A program made the position numbers and the translations under genes. The notes beneath the pieces were generated by a model. The model searched no databases. It had not been told where the DNA came from and saw only the letters and a list, made by a program, of their open reading frames with translations. A stretch of 64,000 nucleotides of DNA from Thermoleophilia bacterium (GTDB taxonomy: Bacteria > Actinomycetota > Thermoleophilia > Miltoncostaeales > Miltoncostaeaceae), in assembly GCA_020848615.1 (NCBI GenBank), contig JADLHW010000036.1, positions 1-64,000 on the forward strand. Direction: 5' to 3'. This document shows positions 8,610 to 16,805 of the stretch, piece by piece (position 1 is the stretch's first letter; each line of letters opens with the position of its first letter).

Positions 8610-9269
8610 CTAACCGGGGGGACGCACCCGCCCGGCGATGCGCCGTTCGCGGGCGACCACGGCGAACTCCTCGCCCGGCACCGACCGGTACAGCCGCGCC
8701 GGGCGCCCCGGACCGCTGCGGCGCTCCATGCCGGCCTCCTCCACCACACCGGCGCCCAGCACGTCGCGGCGGAAGTTCCGCGTGTCCAGGCGCGCGCCCA
8801 GCACCGCCTCATAGACGGCCTGCAGGTCGCCCAGCGTGAACGTCTCGGGGAGCACCTGCACCGCCACGGGGGCGTAGGCCGTCTTCGCGCGCAGCCTGCC
8901 GCGGCCGTACTCCAGGGCCTCGGCGTGCTCGGCCGGCAGCGCGGGCAGGTCGTCCAGCGGGAACCACCGCACCTCCACCACCTCGCTGCCGGGTTCCAGG
9001 GCGTGCCGGCCGGCGTCGATGAGGGCCAGGTAGGCCACCGCCACGCGACGCGCCCCGTCGCGGTCGAAGCTGTACAGCTGCTCCAGGCCGATGCCGGTGA
9101 TGCCGGTCTGGCGTGCCAGGACCGCGGCCGCGGCCTCCTGCAGCGGCACCTCCGGCGCGGGGGTGCCGGCGGGCAGGGACCACTGGTTGCCGCTGCGGCG
9201 CACCAGGAGCGCTTCGAGGGCCCCCTCGAGCACGGTCATGACGACGAGCTCGACCCCGACGGGTTTCAC
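8610..9269 (-). CDS. NUDIX-domain protein with C-terminal winged-helix (NrtR-like regulator)
   Basis: NUDIX core LEALLVRRSGNQWSLPAGTP with degenerate Nudix box; C-terminal FTLGDLQAVYEAVLGARLDTRNFRRDVLGAGVVEEAG; GTG start overlaps upstream TGA. Confidence 0.75.
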   Translation of the reverse strand: MKPVGVELVVMTVLEGALEALLVRRSGNQWSLPAGTPAPEVPLQEAAAAVLARQTGITGIGLEQLYSFDRDGARRVAVAYLALIDAGRHALEPGSEVVEVRWFPLDDLPALPAEHAEALEYGRGRLRAKTAYAPVAVQVLPETFTLGDLQAVYEAVLGARLDTRNFRRDVLGAGVVEEAGMERRSGPGRPARLYRSVPGEEFAVVARERRIAGRVRPPG

Positions 9270-10189
9270 GCCGCGTCCGGGGGCGGGGCGGACGCCGACT
9301 CCGCCCACCGCGCCAGGCCGTCGAAGTTGTTCTGGTACCAGGCCAGCCGCCGCCACTCCTCGGCGGACTCCGGGCTGCCCACGGCGCGCTCCAGCGGCAG
9401 GGACCGCTCGATCTCACGCTCGATGGCGTCCCGCCCGCCGCCGGCCAGCCAGCCCCGCAGGGCGGCCTCCCCCATCACCGCCAGCTGCTCGTCGGCGACG
9501 GCGATCGCCGCCTGGGGGTCGCCCACCGGGCCGAAGTGCGATGCGGACACCACCGTGGGCGACCAGTCGCGGATGCGGGCGAGGCTCGCACGCCCGGCGG
9601 GGATGTCGACATCCGCCGGCGGGACCGTGGGGTACAGCCCGCCGCCCGCCAGGTGGGCGCCGACCGCGTCCCCGGCGATGACCGTCCCCGTGGCCGGGTC
9701 CAGCACCGACATGTGGTGCCGCGCGTGGCCCGGCGTGGCGATCATCTCCAGGGCCCGGCCGCCGCCCAGGTCCACGCGGAACCCGTCGGGCGCCGCGACC
9801 ACCCGGGCCTCCGGCACCGGCGACATGCCGCCGTACATGGGGGCGTGCTCGGCGTAGACCACGTGGGAGGCCGACACCAGCCGGGCCGGGTCGACCATGT
9901 GCCGCACCCCGCGCTCGTGCACCACGACCGTCGCCCCCGGGAAGGCCGCCGCCAGCTCGCCGGCGCCGCCGCAGTGGTCCAGGTGGATGTGGGTGAGCAC
10001 GATCCACGCCAGGTCGTCCGGTCCCAGGCCGGCGCCGCGCAGCGCCGTGACCACGTGCTCCGCGGAGGTCTGCGGTCCCGGATCGACGAACGCGGGCCGG
10101 TCACCGGTCACCAGGTAGCCGGTGGTACGGCCCGGGACGCCCCCCAGGAGGGTGTCGATGAGGGTGATGCCGTCGGCGATCTCGGTCAT
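9266..10189 (-). CDS. Metallo-beta-lactamase fold hydrolase
   Basis: THIHLDHCGGAGEL (HxHxDH), TPGHARHHMS, VIAGDAVG. Confidence 0.88.
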   Translation of the reverse strand: MTEIADGITLIDTLLGGVPGRTTGYLVTGDRPAFVDPGPQTSAEHVVTALRGAGLGPDDLAWIVLTHIHLDHCGGAGELAAAFPGATVVVHERGVRHMVDPARLVSASHVVYAEHAPMYGGMSPVPEARVVAAPDGFRVDLGGGRALEMIATPGHARHHMSVLDPATGTVIAGDAVGAHLAGGGLYPTVPPADVDIPAGRASLARIRDWSPTVVSASHFGPVGDPQAAIAVADEQLAVMGEAALRGWLAGGGRDAIEREIERSLPLERAVGSPESAEEWRRLAWYQNNFDGLARWAESASAPPPDAA

Positions 10190-10206
10190 GCACCCGGAGT
10201 GTCGCA

Positions 10207-10212
10207 TAGCCT
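10207..10212 (+). promoter_or_regulatory. Candidate -10 (TAGCCT), 7 nt before the rpiA GTG start (leaderless)
   Basis: TAGCCT-N7-GTG, same hexamer and spacing as thrC. Confidence 0.5.
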
Positions 10213-10219
10213 TTGGGGC

Positions 10220-10897
10220 GTGAGCGACGAGACAGCACGCGCGCGGGCGTGGGAGGCGGCCGGCCGCGCCGCGGCCTCCCTGGTGCGGGACGGCGACCGG
10301 GTGGGCCTCGGCACGGGCCGCGCGGCGGCCGCCGGCATCAGGGCCCTGGGGGAGCGCGTGCGGGAGGGCCTGCGGTGCACCGGCGTGCCCACATCGCCCG
10401 CCAGCGCGGAGCTGGCCGCATCGCTGGGCATCCCCCTGGACCGCATGCGCGGGCCCCTGGCCATCGCCTTCGACGGCGCCGACATCGTCACCCCCGCGGG
10501 GCTCGCGGTGAAGGGCGCGGGCGGCGCGATGGTGCGTGAGCGCATCGTCGGCGCCGCCGCCGGCCGGTTCCTGGTGCTCATCGACGACCCGAAGGTGGGC
10601 GACACCCTCGACCCGTGGGGCGTCCTGCCCCTGGCGGTCATCCCGTTCGCCGCCGACCACGTGATGGACGCCCTGGCGCACCTGTCCCCCACGCGCCGGC
10701 CCGGCCGGTCCGACGACGCGCTGGTGCTGGTGGACATACGGCCGCCGGCGGGCGCCGACTGGGAGGCCCTGGACCGCGAGGCGCGGGCCATCGGCGGCGT
10801 GGTCGACACCGGCCTGTTCCGGCTCGTGCCCGGCGACGTCCTGGTGGGCCGCCCGGATGGCACGGTCACGAGCGTCGACGGGGTGAACGCCGCGTGA
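10220..10897 (+). CDS. rpiA: Ribose-5-phosphate isomerase A
   Basis: VGLGTGRAAAAGI, GVPTSPASAELAASLGIPL, FDGADIVTPAGLAVKGAGGAMVRERIV. Confidence 0.9.
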   Translation: MSDETARARAWEAAGRAAASLVRDGDRVGLGTGRAAAAGIRALGERVREGLRCTGVPTSPASAELAASLGIPLDRMRGPLAIAFDGADIVTPAGLAVKGAGGAMVRERIVGAAAGRFLVLIDDPKVGDTLDPWGVLPLAVIPFAADHVMDALAHLSPTRRPGRSDDALVLVDIRPPAGADWEALDREARAIGGVVDTGLFRLVPGDVLVGRPDGTVTSVDGVNAA

Positions 10898-12273
10898 CGC
10901 GGACCGCCTCGCTGGCGATCGCGCGCACTGTGGGTCGACTCTCCCGCCGCCTGGGCCGCGGCGGGGGCACGAGCGCCCCCGGGAAGGTGCTGCTGCGCAT
11001 GCGGCCGGGCGCGATCGAGGAGCTCGCGGCGGGACTGCCCATGGGGAGCCTGGTGATCTCGGCGACCAACGGGAAGACCACCACCGCCCGCCTGGTGGCC
11101 GCCTGCATGGGCGCGGAGGGGTGGCGGGTGCTGGGCAACCCCGCCGGCGCGAACCTGCTGTCCGGGGTGGCGACGGCCCTGCTGGACGGCAGCGCCCGCC
11201 GTCCGCGGCCCCAGGTGGGCCTGTTCGAGGTGGACGAGTTCGCGCTGCCCGAGGTGGCGCGCCGCCTGCGGCCCCGCGTGCTGGTGCTCATGAACCTGTT
11301 CCGCGACCAGCTGGACCGGTACGGCGAGCTGGAGGCGATCGCCGACGCGTGGGCGGCGATGGTGCGGGACCTGCCGGGCGACACCGTCCTGGTGCTGAAC
11401 GCCGACGACCCCGCCGTCGCCGAGCTGGGCCACGGGACCACCCGACGCGTCGTGTACTTCGGCATCGACGACCCCTCCGCGGCGCTGCCGGAGCTGCCGC
11501 ACGCGGCGGACTCCACGCGCTGCCGCCACTGCGCCGCGCCGCTCGCGTACGACCGCGTGGTGCTGGGCCACATGGGCGACTGGCACTGCACGGCGTGCGA
11601 CCGCCGCCGCCCCGCGCCGGATGTCCGCGCCACCCGCGTCACGCTGGACGGCACCACCGGCCTGGACCTGGAGATCGCGACGCCGGACGGCCCGGTTTCC
11701 GCGCCTGTCGCCGTGCCCGGCATGCACAACGCCTACAACGCCACCGCCGCCGCGGCCGCCGCGATCGCCCTGGGCATCGCCCCGTCGCGCATCGGCCCCG
11801 CGCTGGCCTCGGCCGACGCAGCGTTCGGCCGCGCCGAGCGCGTGCGCGTGGACGGCCGCGAGGCGGTGCTGCTGCTGGCCAAGAACCCCGCCGGCGCGAA
11901 CGTGACCGTCCAGACCGTGCTGCTCGATCCGGATCCGCTGCACCTGCTGGTGGCCCTGAACGACCGCACCGCCGACGGCCACGACGTGAGCTGGATCTGG
12001 GACGTCGACTACGAGCCGCTGCTGCCCCGCCTGGAGCGCCTCACCGTGACCGGCGACCGGGCGTACGACATGGCGCTGCGGTTCGTCTACGCGGGCCTGG
12101 ACCGCGAGCGGGTGACGGTGCTGGAACGCCCGGAGGCCGCCCTGGACGCGGCCCTGGCGGCCCTCCCGGACGGCCGCACCCTGTACGTCCTTCCCACCTA
12201 CACGGCGATGCTCGGGCTGCGCGAGGTCCTGGTGCGCCGAGGCGCCGCGGAGGCGTTCTGGCATGACTCCTGA
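10894..12273 (+). CDS. murT: Lipid II isoglutaminyl synthase, MurT subunit (Mur-ligase like)
   Basis: ISATNGKTTTARLVAACM; NLFRDQLDRYGEL; Cys4 ribbon CRHCAAPLAYDRVVLGHMGDWHCTAC; DUF1727-like C-terminus; GTG start overlaps rpiA TGA. Confidence 0.92.
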   Translation: MTRTASLAIARTVGRLSRRLGRGGGTSAPGKVLLRMRPGAIEELAAGLPMGSLVISATNGKTTTARLVAACMGAEGWRVLGNPAGANLLSGVATALLDGSARRPRPQVGLFEVDEFALPEVARRLRPRVLVLMNLFRDQLDRYGELEAIADAWAAMVRDLPGDTVLVLNADDPAVAELGHGTTRRVVYFGIDDPSAALPELPHAADSTRCRHCAAPLAYDRVVLGHMGDWHCTACDRRRPAPDVRATRVTLDGTTGLDLEIATPDGPVSAPVAVPGMHNAYNATAAAAAAIALGIAPSRIGPALASADAAFGRAERVRVDGREAVLLLAKNPAGANVTVQTVLLDPDPLHLLVALNDRTADGHDVSWIWDVDYEPLLPRLERLTVTGDRAYDMALRFVYAGLDRERVTVLERPEAALDAALAALPDGRTLYVLPTYTAMLGLREVLVRRGAAEAFWHDS

Positions 12274-13033
12274 CCGTGACGAGGCCGCGCGCTTCCTCAT
12301 CGAGCACGCGCACTTCGACGAGGACCTGCCGCTGTGGCGGGCCGTCGCCCGCGAGCGCGGCGGCGCCGTGCTGGACCTGGGGTGCGCCGCGGGCCGCGTG
12401 ACGCTGCCGCTGCTGGAGGACGGCCACGAGGTGTGGGCCGTGGACTCCGACCCGGCGATGCTCAGCGAGGTCGCCCACGCGGCGGCCGCCATGGGCGCCC
12501 GGGCGGAGCAGAAGCTGTGCACCGTCCTCGCCGACATGACCGACTTCACCCTGGGGACCGGCGTGCGCCTCGCGATCGCCGCGATGAACACCCTGCAGGT
12601 GCTGCTGGAGCCCGCCGACCAGCTGGCCTGCCTGGAATGCGTGAAGGACCACCTGGACCCCGGCGGGGAGTTCTGGTTCGACGTGGCCCTCCCCGACCTG
12701 GCCGAGGTCGCCGGATCCCTGGGGCTCGTGCGCGCCGAGGGGCACCACCGCGACGACGCCGGGGGCCGCACGCTGTGGCACTCCGCATGGTTCCAGGACC
12801 TCGACACGGTCACCGGCACCGCGGCCTTCACCCACCGCGTGGAGGAGGTCGCCGACGACGGCACCGTGCGCCAGTGGCACCGCGAGCACGTCGTGCACCT
12901 GTACACCGCCCCGGAGCTCACCCACCTGCTGGCCCGGGCGGGCCTGAAGGTGCTGCAGACGTTCGGGGACTTCGCCGGCTCGGAGCTGGAGCCCGGCGCG
13001 GAGCGCCAGGTCTACCGCTGCGGGGTGGCGTAG
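12263..13033 (+). CDS. Class I SAM-dependent methyltransferase
   Basis: VLDLGCAAGRVTLPLLEDGHEVWAVDSDPAML motif I/II; overlaps the murT end, abuts gatD. Confidence 0.85.
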   Translation: MTPDRDEAARFLIEHAHFDEDLPLWRAVARERGGAVLDLGCAAGRVTLPLLEDGHEVWAVDSDPAMLSEVAHAAAAMGARAEQKLCTVLADMTDFTLGTGVRLAIAAMNTLQVLLEPADQLACLECVKDHLDPGGEFWFDVALPDLAEVAGSLGLVRAEGHHRDDAGGRTLWHSAWFQDLDTVTGTAAFTHRVEEVADDGTVRQWHREHVVHLYTAPELTHLLARAGLKVLQTFGDFAGSELEPGAERQVYRCGVA

Positions 13034-13774
13034 ATGGCCGTCCTGCGCGTGTGCCACCTCTACCCCGGCGAGCTGAACATCTACGCCGACCGCGGCAACA
13101 TCGCGGTGCTGCGGCGCCGCCTGGAGTGGCGCGGCCACACCCTCGCCGTGACCGAGGCGGGCATCGGCGACCCCATCCCCGCGGACCACGACCTGTACTA
13201 CCTCGGCGGCGGCCAGGACCGCGACCAGCTGGTGGTGGCCCGGGACCTGCCGGCCACCAAGGCGGACGCCCTGCGATCCGCGATGGCGGACGGCGCCGTG
13301 CTGCTGGCGGTATGCGGCGGGTTCCAGCTCGCCGGACACGGCTACACCGCCGTCGACGGCTCCCGCATGCCGGGCATCGGCGTGCTGGACGCCGACACCG
13401 TCGCCGGCCCCACGCGGCTCATCGGGGACCTGGTGATCGAGGCCGAGCTGGAGGGTGAGCGCCGCCGCGTGGTGGGGTTTGAGAACCACGCCGGACGCAC
13501 GACCCTGGGCCCCGGCAGCGTGCCGCTGGGCCGGGTGGTGAGCGGCCATGGCAACAACGGCACGGACGGCGGCGAGGGCGCGGTGACCGGACGGGCGATC
13601 GGGACGTACCTGCACGGGCCGCTGCTGCCGAAGAACCCGTGGCTCGCGGACACCGTCATCCGCTGGGGCCTCGAGCACGCGGGAGGGGCGGCCGTGACGC
13701 TCGACCCGCTGCCCGACGACCTGGAGGAGTCCGCGCACGCCGCGGCCGCCGCCCGCGCGGGGGTGCGCCGGTGA
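13034..13774 (+). CDS. gatD: Lipid II isoglutaminyl synthase, glutaminase subunit GatD
   Basis: CHLYPGELNIYADRGNIAVLRRRLEWRG; LLAVCGGFQLAGHGY (nucleophile Cys); GFENHAGRT; IGTYLHGPLLPKNPWLAD. Confidence 0.93.
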   Translation: MAVLRVCHLYPGELNIYADRGNIAVLRRRLEWRGHTLAVTEAGIGDPIPADHDLYYLGGGQDRDQLVVARDLPATKADALRSAMADGAVLLAVCGGFQLAGHGYTAVDGSRMPGIGVLDADTVAGPTRLIGDLVIEAELEGERRRVVGFENHAGRTTLGPGSVPLGRVVSGHGNNGTDGGEGAVTGRAIGTYLHGPLLPKNPWLADTVIRWGLEHAGGAAVTLDPLPDDLEESAHAAAAARAGVRR

Positions 13775-14943
13775 GCGGGTCGGTGTGGGTGCAGGCGCGC
13801 CGCAGCGACCGGATGAACCCCTCCATCATCCGGGAGATCCTCAAGCTCACCGAGCAGCCCGGCGTGCTGAGCCTGGCGGGCGGGCTGCCGTCGCCCGACA
13901 GCTTCCCGGTGGAGGCCATGCGCGCGGCGTCCGAGCGCGTCCTCGCCGACACCCCGCTGGAGGCGCTCCAGTACGCCGCCAGCGAGGGCTTCACGCCGCT
14001 GCGCGAGTGGATCGCCGCGCGTCGCACCGCGGCCGGCCACCCCGTTGACGCCGAGGACGTGCTCATCACCAGCGGATCCCAGCAGGGACTCGACCTGGTC
14101 GCCCAGGTGCTCATCGACACCGGCACGCGCGTGGGCGTCGAGACCCCCACCTACCTGGGGGCGCTTCAGGCCTTCGCGCCGTTCGAGCCGGAGCTGGTGA
14201 GCCTGGACGGCGACGGCGACGGTCCCGCGCCGGAGGCCTTCGCGGACGCCCGGGCGCGGTTCGCGTACCTGCTGCCGAACTTCCAGAACCCGACGGGGCG
14301 GGAGATGCCCGCCGACCGCCGTGACGCGGTGGTGGCCGCGGCCGCCGCCGCGGGCACCACCATCGTGGAGGACGACCCGTACGGGGAGATCTGGTTCGAC
14401 GAGGCCCCGCCCGCGTCGCTGGCGTCCCGGTGGCCCGAGGGCGTCCTGTACCTGGGGTCCTTCTCGAAGGTGCTGGCCCCCGGCTTCCGGCTGGGCTACC
14501 TCGTGGCGCCGCACGAGCTCCATCCCAAGCTCCTGCAGGCCAAGCAGGCCGCCGACCTGCACACCCCGGGCTTCAACCAGCGGGTGGTGTACGAGGTCGT
14601 GAAGGACGGCTTCCTGGATGAGCACGTCCCCACCATCCGCGCCCGGTACCGCGCCCAGCGGGACGCGATGGCCGCCGCGCTGGAACGGCACCTGCCGGCC
14701 GGCACCACCTGGCGCGCCCCGCACGGCGGCATGTTCTTCTGGGTGCGCCTGCCGGAGGGGTACGACGCCATGTCACTGCTGCCGCGCGCCGTGGCGGCCG
14801 GGGTGGCGTACGTGCCGGGCGCGGCCTTCTACGCCGGCGAGCCGGACCCGCGGACCCTGCGGCTGTCGTTCGTGACGCTGTCCGAGCGGGACATCGAGGC
14901 CGGCGTGGACCGGCTGGGCCGGGTCGTCGCCGACGGCGGCTGA
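13771..14943 (+). CDS. PLP-dependent aminotransferase, class I/II (LysN/MocR-type fold)
   Basis: ISLAGGLPSPDSFP-like N-terminus, LQYAASEGFTPLREWIA, GSQQGLDLVAQVLID, LPNFQNPTGREMP, GSFSKVLAPGFRLGY. Confidence 0.9.
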   Translation: MSGSVWVQARRSDRMNPSIIREILKLTEQPGVLSLAGGLPSPDSFPVEAMRAASERVLADTPLEALQYAASEGFTPLREWIAARRTAAGHPVDAEDVLITSGSQQGLDLVAQVLIDTGTRVGVETPTYLGALQAFAPFEPELVSLDGDGDGPAPEAFADARARFAYLLPNFQNPTGREMPADRRDAVVAAAAAAGTTIVEDDPYGEIWFDEAPPASLASRWPEGVLYLGSFSKVLAPGFRLGYLVAPHELHPKLLQAKQAADLHTPGFNQRVVYEVVKDGFLDEHVPTIRARYRAQRDAMAAALERHLPAGTTWRAPHGGMFFWVRLPEGYDAMSLLPRAVAAGVAYVPGAAFYAGEPDPRTLRLSFVTLSERDIEAGVDRLGRVVADGG

Positions 14944-14953
14944 CGAGACGCCC

Positions 14954-16231
14954 TCATCGCCGGCCCACCCCACGCAGGTTCGCGGTGAGCCACGCGGCGC
15001 GCACCCGGATCCACCGCGCCAGGGTCGCGGTCTGCGCGCGGTGGGCCCGCAGGAGGGCGACGTCGGATGCGGCCGGTGACACCCCGACGGGCCAGCGGCG
15101 CTGGTTCCGGATCGCCGGCTGCCCCAGGGCACGGGCGTCCCGGCGGATCGCGGCGACCATCCGCGCCGGCAGCCGGGACCGTCGGAGCGAGGTCCACCGC
15201 TGCACGAGCCCGCGCACGAACGCCGGATCCCGGTAGAGCCGCGACGCCCAGCGGCGGTCGCACAGGGAGCATCCGCGGGGCCGCAGCAGGGACGGCGGGT
15301 TCCCCATCGACAGGTCGAAGTCCCACAGCGGCCCCATCGCCAGGCGGTCGTCGCGCCCCACGTGCAGGAACGTGCTCGCGGAGAACGCGTCATGGTTGTT
15401 CATGAGCTCGTACAGGAGCACGTAGTCGGTCATCGACCGCTCGTTCATGTGGGCGCGCCACCCGTTGACCGGGTGCCGGAACGCCGGGCCGTACAGGGCG
15501 CGCTCGAACCGCTCGACCCGTCCGGAGATCGCCGCGGCCTCCGCGTCGGTCATGTCGTCGCGGTCGGGCGTGTCGAAGATCACCGGCGTGCCGGTCACGG
15601 GGGCGGTGAAGTACGCATCGCCGGGATCCAGCTTGTCGGGTGAGGTGTACTCCAGCAGCGCACCCGGGCCGTCGGTGGGCACGGTCACCCGCCCCGGGGT
15701 GAGCTCGGGTCGCTCCATGAGCACGTACACGCCCCAGTACCGGCCGTTCAGGACCAGCTCCACGAACCGGGTGCGGGCCGCGTACCGGCCCAACCACCGC
15801 GCGGTGCGGTAGGCGACGACGTTCCGCATGAGCGTCGCGTCGTTGTACGCCGCGTACAGCACCCAGTCGTCGTCGGCCGGCATCCCCAGCAGCGACACGT
15901 CGCGTCCCTCCCCGCGGGCGTCGACGGTCTCCAGGCCGAACTGCTTCTTCGGGAACCGCTGGGACGACTGCCCGCGGATCTCGATCCCGATCCGGCCGTT
16001 GTGGACGCTCGCCCGGTCGCCGGGCCGGTTCACCCCGCCGCGGGGGTCGTGGATGATCCGCATGCGCGCCCCGACCTTGGGGTCGTCGACGATCGGGCCG
16101 TCCGCGTCGACGACGACGATGGGCAGCCGTGTGCGGAGGTCCGGCTGGCCGGCGGCGGGTGCCGCCAGGGCGGTCGCGCCACCGGCGAGGGCGGCGGCGA
16201 GGGCGATGCGGACGCGGGATCGTGGGGTCAT
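14954..16231 (-). CDS. Secreted CotH-kinase family protein (alternative ATG at 16264)
   Basis: Signal peptide after MTPRSRVRIALAAALAGGATALAAPAAG; GIEIRGQSSQRFPKKQFGLE; FVELVLNGRYWGVYVLMERPEL; DFDLSMGNP. Confidence 0.85.
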   Translation of the reverse strand: MTPRSRVRIALAAALAGGATALAAPAAGQPDLRTRLPIVVVDADGPIVDDPKVGARMRIIHDPRGGVNRPGDRASVHNGRIGIEIRGQSSQRFPKKQFGLETVDARGEGRDVSLLGMPADDDWVLYAAYNDATLMRNVVAYRTARWLGRYAARTRFVELVLNGRYWGVYVLMERPELTPGRVTVPTDGPGALLEYTSPDKLDPGDAYFTAPVTGTPVIFDTPDRDDMTDAEAAAISGRVERFERALYGPAFRHPVNGWRAHMNERSMTDYVLLYELMNNHDAFSASTFLHVGRDDRLAMGPLWDFDLSMGNPPSLLRPRGCSLCDRRWASRLYRDPAFVRGLVQRWTSLRRSRLPARMVAAIRRDARALGQPAIRNQRRWPVGVSPAASDVALLRAHRAQTATLARWIRVRAAWLTANLRGVGRR

Positions 16232-16273
16232 GCCCGGCAGGCTCGCCGGGCGCGATGAGGTCACGGTGAGCGT

Positions 16274-16295
16274 CGGATGAGAGGCCTCTCATCCG
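16274..16295. promoter_or_regulatory. Perfect 22-bp palindrome in the dut/CotH intergenic region (operator or terminator)
   Basis: CGGATGAGAGG|CCTCTCATCCG. Confidence 0.5.
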
Positions 16296-16307
16296 GCGTG
16301 ACGTGCG

Positions 16308-16778
16308 CTACCGCCCGCTGCTGCCGAACCCGCCCTCGCCTCGGCCGTCGGAGTCCGGGAGGTCGTCCACCTCCACGGGATCGCCGGTCCAGACGGGCAC
16401 CAGCACCAGCTGGGCGACCCGCTCCCCGGGGGCGATGGTGTGCGGGTCGCCGCCGTGGTTCACCACCAGCACCTGCACCTCGCCGCGGTACCCGGCGTCG
16501 ATGAGCCCGGGGCTGTTGGTGAGGGTGACGCCGTGCCGGCGGGCCAGGCCGGAGCGCGGCACCACCAGGCCCGCCCAGCCCTCCGGGATCGCGATGGCGA
16601 TGCCGGTGGACACCACCCCGCGCTGCCCGGCCTCCAGCACCAGCTCGTCGGCGGCCACCAGGTCCAGGCCGGCGTCCCAGGGGTGCGCGCGGGCCGGGAC
16701 GACGGCGTCGGGGCGCAGGCGGCGAACCGCCAGGGGCGGGGGCTGTCGGAGCGGATTGGGCATGCGGTCGCCGATCAT
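16308..16778 (-). CDS. dut: dUTP diphosphatase
   Basis: AHPWDAGLDLVAAD, VVPRSGLARRHGVTLTNSPGLIDAGYRGEVQVLVVN, C-terminal GRGEGGFGSSGR. Confidence 0.95.
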   Translation of the reverse strand: MIGDRMPNPLRQPPPLAVRRLRPDAVVPARAHPWDAGLDLVAADELVLEAGQRGVVSTGIAIAIPEGWAGLVVPRSGLARRHGVTLTNSPGLIDAGYRGEVQVLVVNHGGDPHTIAPGERVAQLVLVPVWTGDPVEVDDLPDSDGRGEGGFGSSGR

Positions 16779-16791
16779 GCCATCCGGTCAC

Positions 16792-16797
16792 TACCAT
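16792..16797 (+). promoter_or_regulatory. Candidate -10 (TACCAT), 8 nt before the dapE GTG start (leaderless)
   Basis: TACCAT-N8-GTG. Confidence 0.45.
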
Positions 16798-16805
16798 TGC
16801 GCGCC

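Noticed and set aside
10186-12921. 911-aa minus-strand ORF opposite rpiA-murT-methyltransferase
   Set aside because: Antisense of three well-supported genes; Arg/Ala/Pro/Ser low-complexity translation with no domains.
12263-14943. Defence or natural-product cluster around the methyltransferase and aminotransferase
   Set aside because: No carrier proteins, transporters, NRPS/PKS or defence effectors; flanks are murT/gatD housekeeping genes.
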